A DNA stretch of 64,000 nucleotides from Calditrichota bacterium (GTDB lineage: Bacteria > Calditrichota > Calditrichia > RBG-13-44-9 > J042): NCBI GenBank assembly GCA_013150955.1, contig JAADJD010000062.1, positions 91,383-155,382 on the forward strand, read 5' to 3'. The translations under genes were made by a program, and so were the position numbers. Every line of letters starts with the position of its first letter. The first letter of the stretch is position 1. Under the pieces are notes generated by a model. The model was not told the origin of the DNA and did no database searches. It saw only the letters and a program-made list of their open reading frames with translations. Below are positions 10,288-17,984 of this stretch, one piece after another.

Positions 10288-10340
10288 GGTTATTTTCCTG
10301 TTAATTTGTTCGTTTCAATATGCATGAATTGTCCCGAAAA

Positions 10341-11105
10341 TCAAACGTCTATCTGGATGTTTATTACCGGCCCGGTGAACAACGGCAACTGCAGGTACAG
10401 GTCGGGTTGACCGGCAAGCCTTTCGAGCCAATCCTTAAGCAATCCGAACTGTAAAAACCACGGGAGCGGGTCGATGTACTCAAAGGCCAGGGCATATTTG
10501 CGACCGGGCGTGGGATTTTCCAGCAGGCGCCAGAATCGGGTGCGGGCGTCCTCGACCATGGCCGCTGCTCGTTGCTGCAGAAAGGAAGAGATGTCTGCCG
10601 TACTCGTTGACGCAGTGCTCTTCAACCACCGGTAGAAATCCTGCATAAAGGTGCTGGCCACATCGGTCATGATGTAATCCCCCAAACGCAGATTGAATTT
10701 GAGATCGGATTCATCGACCCGAACATTTTCCAGATGAAAAATGGGGGCTTCGGTGGCAAATGTTTCCGGCACAAACCGATGGCCATAAACCGTGATAAGA
10801 GGTGCCAGATACAGGCTACACAGAAGAACCGTTTTTGACAGGAAAGCCGCGGTTTCCGAAGGAAAATGCGATTCCGAAAAGGGAATGGGAAACGGAAATG
10901 CCAGGCGGATGAACGGTTCTTTTTCCAATTGCGGATATTGTGCGACGGCTGTGTCGTCGGCAGCCACCACTCCAATCCGGCGATACCGAAACTTGCGCAC
11001 CAGTAAATTCAGAAGGACTTCATTCACATAGGGATCGGTAACGGCAATAACACCTTTTACGTTGGCCACCAGATACAGATACTGATTCCAGGGTACGAGC
11101 GTCAT
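10341..11105 (-). CDS. Hypothetical protein, 254 aa
   Basis: The frame can extend to 11174, but the start at 11105 (MTLVPWNQYLYLVANVKG) is better, because GGAGAGGAAATACGG lies directly upstream. No membrane segment or known motif is seen. The N-terminal half alternates hydrophobic strands with short loops, and FPFPIPFSESHFPSE is a notable proline-rich patch. The C-terminal half includes a helical stretch (SSFLQQRAAAMVEDARTRFWRLLENP). It is the last gene of the - strand group and is transcribed divergently from the symporter gene. Function not recognised. Confidence 0.6.
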   Translation of the reverse strand: MTLVPWNQYLYLVANVKGVIAVTDPYVNEVLLNLLVRKFRYRRIGVVAADDTAVAQYPQLEKEPFIRLAFPFPIPFSESHFPSETAAFLSKTVLLCSLYLAPLITVYGHRFVPETFATEAPIFHLENVRVDESDLKFNLRLGDYIMTDVASTFMQDFYRWLKSTASTSTADISSFLQQRAAAMVEDARTRFWRLLENPTPGRKYALAFEYIDPLPWFLQFGLLKDWLERLAGQPDLYLQLPLFTGPVINIQIDV

Positions 11106-11456
11106 CCGTATTTCCTCTCCCGCTCTGTTAGAATTTAACCAATAGTGAATATCCAGCAAACAGATAATGCACAACCACCATAGGATTTTTTCGAACCATT
11201 AAGGCAGCTCCGACTACCTAAGGACACGTGCGGGAGATGTCACAGCTTTCCAGACACCGCCTAACGTTTCCATTAAGCACCGTGGACAGCCACTCGATGA
11301 GCAATTTTCCTGTCGTTCTGACAAGGCATCGAGAAAAAACCATGCAAGCGTAATCCTTCGCATTTTTATCCCTCACGGAAAGCGTTTTTCCACAGGTTTT
11401 TCAAATCGTGGTTTCATTTATTCGATATCACCCCCTAAATTCGGCCTTCAGATAAC
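11106..11456. other. Divergent intergenic region
   Basis: 351 bp separate the divergently read hypothetical gene and the symporter gene. I see no RNA gene and no repeat of the window-wide family. A TAAATT at 11436-11441 could be a -10 element for the symporter, but the matching -35 is poor. Confidence 0.4.
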
Positions 11457-13013
11457 GTGAAACCATATATGGAAACACGCACACTGTACTGGATCGCTTT
11501 TGTTGCCTACAGCCTGCTGGTTCTGGGCATTGGTTACCATACCTGGCGGCGGCATCGACATCGGGGAAGCGCGGTTAGCAACCAAACATATTGGGCGGCA
11601 GACCGCCAGCTCTCTGGCTGGTCGGTGGGGCTATCCATTTCCGCAAGTATGATGTCCATAAGCTGGTCCTGTGTGTATGGCGTTCAACTATTTTACTGGT
11701 ATGGTGTGGGAGCCATCTGGCTGCTCATCATTCCCTGGTTACTGACGATGGCCGGGTTTTACCTTCTATCGCCGCGGTTTCGCCGGATGGCGGTTTTTTC
11801 CCAGCCAGAGCTTCTGGAAAAACGCTTTGGCATACGATCCCGGCAATTGCTTTCGCCGGCACTGATTCTGGTGTTCACCGTCTGGGGCGGTGCCGAAATT
11901 TATGCCGCAGGGATCACCCTGCAACCCTTTCTGGGACTCCCATTGCCCTGGACACTTCTGATCATCGCCTGCATCGTTGCGGCGTATTCCTTTCTGGGCG
12001 GGTTTGGCGCTGTGGTATCAACTGACAAAATTCAATTTTTACTGGTGGCCGGTTTTATTTCCCTGATGGCCTTTCTGGGTTTCAAGGGGTTGCAGACACA
12101 CGATCAAGTGCTGGATGTGGTTCAATTAACCCGGCTGGCTCCGAAATCCCAAAGCGGCATTCCCTGGCTGTTTTCTCCGGGGCCGGCACTGATTCTCATC
12201 ACCCTGTTCGTTTACCTGCCGGGATGGCTGGTCGAAACCGACGTATGGATTCGCCTGCAGGCCGCCCGCAGCAACCCCGAAGCCCGCAAAGGCATCTTTC
12301 TGGCCGCTGTGAATTCCCTGATTTTCGTTGGAATCGTACCCATGATTATCGGCCTCAGCGCTCTGGCCATCTATCCTGCAATCAACGGCGAAATTCCTGC
12401 CCGATTACAGGATGGGGCCTTCATATTTGGCGCCTTCATGCAGGATTTCTCCTCCAGCTGGCTGAATCTGATTCTGGGGATTGGCCTGCTGGCTGCATCC
12501 ATGTCCACCGTGGATACCTGCGGCAACGTGGTGGCCCTGTCCGCATCCTATGACCTGCTGGAACCGCGGTTAAAGCACCGCTGGTCACCCCACCGGTTAA
12601 ACCTGCTGTCGCGCTGGATGTCTGCCGGGGCCATCTTTCTGGCGTTCTTTTATGCCCTGTTTACGGAATCGCTGTGGGATATATTCTACCTCTCTTCTGG
12701 TATTTTAACCACCACCGTTTTCCTGCCGGTGGTGGCGGCATTTCATCCAGGAACCCACTCCCGAATGATTCACGGGGCCATCCTTTTCGGTTTTGCAGGA
12801 ACCCTGATTTTCTACTTTTTAGAATCCCGGGGCCACCTGTCTGTTATTGAACCACAGTGGCTATCTCAAACCGGTCTGGGTTACATCATCTGGGGATTCC
12901 TGGCCTCCATCCTGGGATTCCTTATGGGTTCCCGGATTCCGCCTCATCCCGGAAACCTTGCCACTGAAAAAGACACCGTTCACCATTCATCCAAAGGGAG
13001 GAATCGTTCATGA
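11457..13013 (+). CDS. Sodium:solute symporter family transporter
   Basis: A polytopic inner-membrane protein of 518 aa with about 13-14 hydrophobic segments, the size and layout of the SSS (LeuT-fold) family. The signatures YWAADRQLSGWSVGLSISASMMS in the first helices, FSQPELLEKRFG and YSFLGGFGAVVSTDKIQF are typical of sodium-coupled symporters of this family. Substrate cannot be told. The frame opens with GTG at 11457, and ATG at 11469 is an equally likely start. Neither has a Shine-Dalgarno, and a TAAATT -10-like hexamer lies only 15-27 bp upstream, so the transcript may have a very short leader. It overlaps the next gene by 4 bp (ATGA). Confidence 0.9.
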   Translation: MKPYMETRTLYWIAFVAYSLLVLGIGYHTWRRHRHRGSAVSNQTYWAADRQLSGWSVGLSISASMMSISWSCVYGVQLFYWYGVGAIWLLIIPWLLTMAGFYLLSPRFRRMAVFSQPELLEKRFGIRSRQLLSPALILVFTVWGGAEIYAAGITLQPFLGLPLPWTLLIIACIVAAYSFLGGFGAVVSTDKIQFLLVAGFISLMAFLGFKGLQTHDQVLDVVQLTRLAPKSQSGIPWLFSPGPALILITLFVYLPGWLVETDVWIRLQAARSNPEARKGIFLAAVNSLIFVGIVPMIIGLSALAIYPAINGEIPARLQDGAFIFGAFMQDFSSSWLNLILGIGLLAASMSTVDTCGNVVALSASYDLLEPRLKHRWSPHRLNLLSRWMSAGAIFLAFFYALFTESLWDIFYLSSGILTTTVFLPVVAAFHPGTHSRMIHGAILFGFAGTLIFYFLESRGHLSVIEPQWLSQTGLGYIIWGFLASILGFLMGSRIPPHPGNLATEKDTVHHSSKGRNRS

Positions 13014-13465
13014 AAAGCAGTCTCCTCTTCGCAATCTTAGCCGGCACCTTCTGGGGTGTGGGTGGCTATTTCGAAAAAGCCGGATTGCAACTGTTGAAAA
13101 TGCCCCCTATCGTCGGCATTACCATCCGTACCGGCATTGCACTGATCCTGCTGGGCATCATTTCCATACCCGCCTGGCAAACGCTGGAAAAAACGTCGGC
13201 CATTTCTGGATGGGTCATGCTGGTCATTGGCGGCGGCATCGTTGCAGGGACTCTGGGAATGTGGAGTTTTTATGCGGCGCTTTCACATTCTCAAAATCTT
13301 GGGGTAACGCTGGCCATCGCCTTTGCCTTTTCGCCCCTTGCCGGCACCATGACCGGACTTTTGAAAGGGACTCAACAGATGGACTGGAAAATTGCGCTGG
13401 GATTGATTTTTATTATTGGCGGAATGATTCTAATCCAGCTGGCTCATCAGGGCACCCGATCGTGA
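13010..13465 (+). CDS. EamA-like half-size transporter protein (DMT superfamily)
   Basis: 151 residues with five hydrophobic helices and the EamA pattern: a near N-terminal FWGVGGYFEKAG, later ALSHSQNLGVTLAIAFAFSPLAGTMTGLL and GLIFIIGGMILIQL. Full-length EamA transporters have ten helices. One such unit is half of that and probably works as a dimer. The ATGA overlap with the symporter gene and a strong Shine-Dalgarno (AAAGGGAGGAATCGTTC) indicate translational coupling, so the pair may act together on related substrates. Confidence 0.88.
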   Translation: MKSSLLFAILAGTFWGVGGYFEKAGLQLLKMPPIVGITIRTGIALILLGIISIPAWQTLEKTSAISGWVMLVIGGGIVAGTLGMWSFYAALSHSQNLGVTLAIAFAFSPLAGTMTGLLKGTQQMDWKIALGLIFIIGGMILIQLAHQGTRS

Positions 13466-13474
13466 GAAATGAAC

Positions 13475-13508
13475 AATCCCTTCCTGCGTCCCGGTGCAGG
13501 AAGGGATT
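13475..13508. terminator. Perfect 13-bp stem-loop after the symporter/EamA operon
   Basis: AATCCCTTCCTGC pairs exactly with GCAGGAAGGGATT across an 8-nt loop, starting 10 bp after the EamA stop. There is no U-tract on either side, so termination may be factor-assisted, or the hairpin may protect the transcript end. Confidence 0.6.
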
Positions 13509-13592
13509 CACCCATCCCAAAGTTTTCCCGATTCGCCCCATTAATCATCGGCTATCCAATAAACCCTCAACAAGTTTCCATCCAAGATATAA

Positions 13593-13640
13593 TCTTTTTA
13601 TTTGTGTTCATTCGTGTTATTCGTGGTCTCATGGATAAAT
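13593..13640. repeat. Fragment of the dispersed inverted-repeat element (copy A)
   Basis: One arm of the element family described under copy D is present here: TTTATTTGTGTTCATTCG followed by TGTTATTCGTGGTCTCATG. The other arm and the centre are missing. It lies between convergent genes (13465 and 13682). Confidence 0.8.
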
Positions 13641-13681
13641 CGCATTGTGTCGCGCTCATCGTGCTCAAAACAGAATCCAGA

Positions 13682-15052
13682 TTAAAATTTGTAAGAAAGA
13701 CCGATCATGACCCGCGTTACCCGGATATCTTCCAGCGTTCCACCCGGCGTCAAGGCGTCTTCGGACTCCTGCTTCCAGGCACCATACAGATAGGTGATGT
13801 TTAACGATACGTACTGATCCAGTTTAAAGCCCAATCCAGAGGTCAAATACACCCGATCCATCGTTTTGGGGGCACCCTGGTAAGGCGCGGGAATGTAAAT
13901 GTAACCACCGCGCACACGAAGCATTTCCCCCAGTGCCCATTCACCGCCGATCTGATAGCGGATGGTCTCCCGATACTCCCGCCGGATAACGCGATTTTCA
14001 TCCAGTAAAGCGGCATAATCGGGATCGTCCATGGAATTCTCCGGGATGACAAACCGGGTTTGCGACCAATCCCGATACCGGAAACTGGCGGCCAGGGTGA
14101 ACGGCTTCACCCTCAACGAAATACCGCCATCGAAATAAAACGGCGTCTGGACTTTGTACTGGAATTCTCCTCGATCCAGTTCTTGCTGGTCACTAAAACC
14201 ATCGTCGTAGACCAGTTCATCGGTTGCCAGATAGGATTCGGTTACCGTAAAGGTCACCGGCAATCCAATGGTAGCCCCCAGACGGGCAAATCCGCCCAGT
14301 TTAAACATACCCCCAATTTTCATCCCGATGGCCGAATACTGGGACTGGATGGACTCTTCGTATTTGTACGAATAAAAATCGGCTACCATTTTAGGTTCTG
14401 AGTATTCATTGTAAATATCTTCCTGGTAAAAGAACAATTGATAATTTTCCCGTCCCCGCCAGATGTCCAGACTGACCCCGAGGTCAAAATTGGGGGACAA
14501 CGCAATGGCCGCCGCAACGCTCCAGTTCCGTAATCCACCTTCGTTGTTCACTTCCTCGGTCTGCTGGACATTCTTATCAAACGGGTAATAAACTTCCTGC
14601 CCATCTTCGATAACCGGGATTTCCAGACCATTGCTCTGGGTATTGAATCCCTCAAAGAGCAGGGAACGATCAAAATCTTTCACCCGGTTGTAACCAAAGC
14701 CAAGCACAAAGCTGCCTCGCGTGGTAGGAAGAGGCAGGGCAAATCCAATCGCCCGCACCTGGGTAAAGCCCTGACTTTGATCGGTGGTTACACCATAAAA
14801 GGTTGCCGAATTGTTGAAATTTATGTGAGACAATTCTCCATAAAATTCCGATTGCCGCAGGGAAGCCAGTCCCGCTGGATTCCAGTAGATGGATAAATAA
14901 TTATCCGTGGTTGCGGTGAAAGCACCGCCCATGGACAGGGCACGGGCACCAAAGCCCATCTCGTCCTGCACAATCCGAACCGCATCGAACGCACTTTGAC
15001 CCCACAGGTTGACACCGAGCATCAGTAACAGAGAAACAACACCCCGCCACAT
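13682..15052 (-). CDS. OmpP1/FadL-type outer-membrane beta-barrel
   Basis: A signal peptide (MWRGVVSLLLMLGVNLWGQ) is followed by the family-typical GARALSMGGAFTATTDNYLSIYWNPAGLA, in which Gly-rich turns precede the NPAGLA motif. The remainder is alternating strands, and the chain ends in SYKF, with the C-terminal aromatic typical of BAM-inserted barrels. FadL-family proteins pass hydrophobic compounds through the outer membrane, while PorV-type relatives serve as shuttle proteins in type IX secretion. Which applies here is open. It follows the Tyr-rich lipoprotein gene by 28 bp, so they are probably one transcript. Confidence 0.88.
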   Translation of the reverse strand: MWRGVVSLLLMLGVNLWGQSAFDAVRIVQDEMGFGARALSMGGAFTATTDNYLSIYWNPAGLASLRQSEFYGELSHINFNNSATFYGVTTDQSQGFTQVRAIGFALPLPTTRGSFVLGFGYNRVKDFDRSLLFEGFNTQSNGLEIPVIEDGQEVYYPFDKNVQQTEEVNNEGGLRNWSVAAAIALSPNFDLGVSLDIWRGRENYQLFFYQEDIYNEYSEPKMVADFYSYKYEESIQSQYSAIGMKIGGMFKLGGFARLGATIGLPVTFTVTESYLATDELVYDDGFSDQQELDRGEFQYKVQTPFYFDGGISLRVKPFTLAASFRYRDWSQTRFVIPENSMDDPDYAALLDENRVIRREYRETIRYQIGGEWALGEMLRVRGGYIYIPAPYQGAPKTMDRVYLTSGLGFKLDQYVSLNITYLYGAWKQESEDALTPGGTLEDIRVTRVMIGLSYKF

Positions 15053-15080
15053 AAATATTCACTCCCTTCTTTAACCTTTT

Positions 15081-16361
15081 TTAACGCCGTTTAATCGTTG
15101 CCCGGGAAGACGTTCCCCGGCTGGAACTGGAAGAGCGGCTGCTTCCGCTCCAGCTGCTTCGCGAAGAGGAACTGGATGAAGACCGATAACTGGGCCGGCT
15201 GGACGATCGAGACGGCGACCGATAGCTGGGCCGACTGGAAGAACTGGATCGGCTGGATCGATAGGATGGCCGGGACGAGCTGCTCTTCCGGGCAGGCGCT
15301 ACCGACTCCTGACGTGACTTTCGATAGCTCCGGTACTTTTTAGTTTCGCTACTGCGAGTCCGTCGGATTTCCCGGGTGTGCGAAGATCCATTTTCCCGCG
15401 CGCGAACCACTTTCTTTTCCGTCCGCCGCGGGCTTTTAGTCCGAACCACCTTGCGCTCACTTCGCTTTGAAGAGCGGACGTCTTTCTTGACTCGCCTCTT
15501 TTCTTCGGTGCTCAATCGGGCGCGTTTGCGCTCCCGATCGTAAATCTTCCGGATAATGCGCTGCTTGTCCGCATTGCGATTGCCATTAGTTAACTCCTTC
15601 GGAACCCGGGTGCGGATAATTTCTGGCGTTCGGCGCCGATTCCGTTCGCGATCAGGAACCTCCCGCTCCACCACGGTACGCTGTTTCCGCTCCGCCACCT
15701 GGCCGCGCTTACCGTTGCTGACCACCGGACTGGAAGCGACCGGTCGGACACCCCCAACCAGCGTCCGATCCGACGGTTCTCGATCACGAATCAGTGGTTT
15801 ACGGCGATCCCACTCACGCCGCTTGGTCGGCGCGCGATCCACCACATATCCATAGTTGATCCATCCGCCCCAGTAAAATCCATCCCAATAATACGGCGAA
15901 TATCCATAAAACCCCCAATAGCCAGTGTAATAATAATCCCACCAGTAGTACGGATAAGACCAATACGGATAATACACCACTACCGGAGGTGGGTAATACC
16001 AGAACGGTCGACCAAAATGCAATCCAATGTGAACACTAACAAAGGGGCCATAGAAGGGATCATAAAAGAATGGATCGTAATAAAACGGATCATAGAAAAA
16101 CGGATCGTACCAGCCGCCAACAATGTAATCACGATTGTAAAAGTAATAATTTTTAACAATGGTACGACCATAGCCGTAGTCATCGTAAGCCTCTTCCTCG
16201 TAAACGGTGTCTACCTCAGCAGTGGTATACTCTTCATCCGAATACACCACTGTGGTGGAGGTGACACCCCTCGTGGTACCAAACGTGGTATAACATCCCT
16301 GAAAAAGTAACAGCGAAACAACCGCTGTTGTTATCATCAAAATGGATCGCCAGGATTTCAT
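15081..16361 (-). CDS. Lipoprotein with Tyr/Trp/Phe-rich and Arg/Ser-rich halves
   Basis: ATG 16361 is chosen over GTG 16370 because AGTGAGGTGATCGAC gives it proper spacing. The N-terminus carries a lipobox (LLLFQGC), so it is probably a lipoprotein. Residues about 60-180 are extremely rich in Tyr, Trp and Phe, with near-tandem YDPFF/YDPFY units. The remainder is Arg/Lys-rich, then dominated by Ser, Arg and Tyr in short repeats such as SSRPSYRSS. Neither half is expected to fold as an ordinary globular domain. Such chains can form sticky, cross-linkable or adhesive surfaces, but no function is known. It lies downstream of the sigma-54-type regulator and upstream of the FadL-type barrel. Confidence 0.8.
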   Translation of the reverse strand: MKSWRSILMITTAVVSLLLFQGCYTTFGTTRGVTSTTVVYSDEEYTTAEVDTVYEEEAYDDYGYGRTIVKNYYFYNRDYIVGGWYDPFFYDPFYYDPFFYDPFYGPFVSVHIGLHFGRPFWYYPPPVVVYYPYWSYPYYWWDYYYTGYWGFYGYSPYYWDGFYWGGWINYGYVVDRAPTKRREWDRRKPLIRDREPSDRTLVGGVRPVASSPVVSNGKRGQVAERKQRTVVEREVPDRERNRRRTPEIIRTRVPKELTNGNRNADKQRIIRKIYDRERKRARLSTEEKRRVKKDVRSSKRSERKVVRTKSPRRTEKKVVRARENGSSHTREIRRTRSSETKKYRSYRKSRQESVAPARKSSSSRPSYRSSRSSSSSRPSYRSPSRSSSRPSYRSSSSSSSRSSWSGSSRSSSSSRGTSSRATIKRR

Positions 16362-16396
16362 GTCGATCACCTCACTTTAGTTCTACCCTTTTCTAA

Positions 16397-16412
16397 CTCA
16401 ATATATGTGCCA
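16397..16412 (-). promoter_or_regulatory. Sigma-54-like promoter site upstream of the Tyr-rich lipoprotein
   Basis: Read on the - strand, TGGCAC-N5-TTGAG matches the -24/-12 pattern TGGCAC-N5-TTGCW except that the -12 GC is GA. It lies about 36-50 bp before the lipoprotein ATG, which would give a short leader. The adjacent gene upstream encodes a sigma-54 activator. Functional evidence is lacking and the -12 mismatch is important. Confidence 0.45.
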
Positions 16413-16535
16413 AAAGATTCTGTGGAAAAGGGAATATCACAAAACGACCGATTTTTCTTGAAAAATCAACGGGTTTGCCCATGCTCCTGAATGGCGGGAC
16501 GATCAGACCACTGTCAACTTTGTTGACACAAGGTG

Positions 16536-17984
16536 CTAATCCAGTTTATACTTTGCCAGATCGATCCGGTACCGCTGTAGTTTTTTATGCAGTCCCATGC
16601 GACTCAAACCCAATTCCCGTGCCGTCTGGCTGATGTTTCCCCGATTTTTTTGCAATGCCCGCTCGATAAAATACCTCTCCATCTGTTCCACCCGTTCTTT
16701 TAACTGCAATGCCCCCTGACCATTAAAAGGTGCTCCGTCTGTCGTGTGGATCTCCGGAAATTCAATCAAATCAGGTGTAATGGCCATCCCATCATCCGCC
16801 AGCACAATCGCGCGTTCGATGATATTCTCCAGCTGACGCACATTGCCCGGGTAATCGTAATCCCGCAACCGTTGGAGCGCTTCCGGGTGGATGCCGGTGA
16901 TTCGCTTGCCCATCTTCAAGGAATATTTCCGGATAAAATGATACACCAGTTCGGGGATATCCTCCCGGCGCTCCCTTAAAGGCGGCAAATGGATGGGAAA
17001 CACATTCAAACGATAGAACAAATCTTCCCGAAATTTGCCTTCCTGCACTGCCCGAGCCAGATCCCGATTGGTTGCGGAAATGACCCGGACATTCACATGA
17101 ATGGCTTTTTCGGATCCCACCGGGTGAATCTCCCCTTCCTGCAATACCCGAAGCAGGCGTTTCTGAAATTCCGGGGAGGTTTCTCCAATCTCATCCAGAA
17201 AGATGGTTCCGCCATCGGCCAGTTCAAACAATCCTTTTTTATCGCGAGTGGCCCCGGTAAAGGCCCCTTTTACGTGACCAAATAATTCGCTTTCCAGAAG
17301 GGTTTCCGGTAACGAAGCACAATTCTGACTGACAAACATTTTATGTTTACGAGGGCCGTTGTAATGAATTGCCCGGGCGACCAATTCTTTGCCCGTGCCG
17401 GTTTCCCCGGTGATTAAAACCGTGACGTCCGTGGGAATCACCTTTTTTAGCAAATGAAACACCTTTTGCATGGCCGGACTTTTGCCAATGATATGGTCGA
17501 AGGTGTATTCGGCCTCCATCTCGCGTTGCAGCAGCAAGTTTTCCGCGGCCAGCCGTTCGTTGGCCTGACGCAATTCTTCCAGTAAGCGTTCATTGTCTTT
17601 TTTCAGCTGATAATGTTCAATGGCCCGACGGACGATCAGTCGCAACTCATCCGGTTCCCAGGGCTTTTGAATGTAGTAGAAAATTTGCCCCTCATTAATG
17701 GCCCGGATAGTGGCATCGATATCGGAATACCCGGTAATCAGGATGCGCACCGCATCCGGCTGAATGTCTCTGGCCTGCCGCAGGAATTCCACTCCGGTCA
17801 TTTCGGGCATCCGTTGATCCACCAGTAAAACGGCAACCGGTTGCTTGCGGATCACTTCCAGAGCCGATAATGGCGAAGAGGACAGGATCACCTCATAGTC
17901 CCGTCGTAAAATGCGCTGAATGGCGTGCAAGATCCCCTGTTCGTCATCCACGGCCAGAACCGTGTACCGTCGATTCGTTGACAT
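16536..17984 (-). CDS. NtrC-family sigma-54-dependent response regulator
   Basis: Three domains in the classic order. The receiver domain (about 7-120) has D56 as phospho-acceptor. The AAA+ domain (about 155-385) has Walker A GETGTGKE, the sigma-54-contact loop GAFTGA, and Walker B FLDEIGE. A Fis-type HTH (about 440-475) contains NISQTARELGLSRMGLHKKL. It activates transcription from sigma-54 promoters by ATP-driven remodelling. The gene overlaps the sensor kinase stop by one base (TAATG), so kinase and regulator are almost surely a cognate pair. A candidate target site lies just downstream, in front of the Tyr-rich lipoprotein gene. Confidence 0.96.
   Translation of the reverse strand: MSTNRRYTVLAVDDEQGILHAIQRILRRDYEVILSSSPLSALEVIRKQPVAVLLVDQRMPEMTGVEFLRQARDIQPDAVRILITGYSDIDATIRAINEGQIFYYIQKPWEPDELRLIVRRAIEHYQLKKDNERLLEELRQANERLAAENLLLQREMEAEYTFDHIIGKSPAMQKVFHLLKKVIPTDVTVLITGETGTGKELVARAIHYNGPRKHKMFVSQNCASLPETLLESELFGHVKGAFTGATRDKKGLFELADGGTIFLDEIGETSPEFQKRLLRVLQEGEIHPVGSEKAIHVNVRVISATNRDLARAVQEGKFREDLFYRLNVFPIHLPPLRERREDIPELVYHFIRKYSLKMGKRITGIHPEALQRLRDYDYPGNVRQLENIIERAIVLADDGMAITPDLIEFPEIHTTDGAPFNGQGALQLKERVEQMERYFIERALQKNRGNISQTARELGLSRMGLHKKLQRYRIDLAKYKLD

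Noticed and set aside
9805-10410. Long + strand frame 9298-10410 antisense to two genes
   Set aside because: It mirrors a DUF456 protein with clear family features and an exported protein with a signal peptide, and has no recognisable domain.
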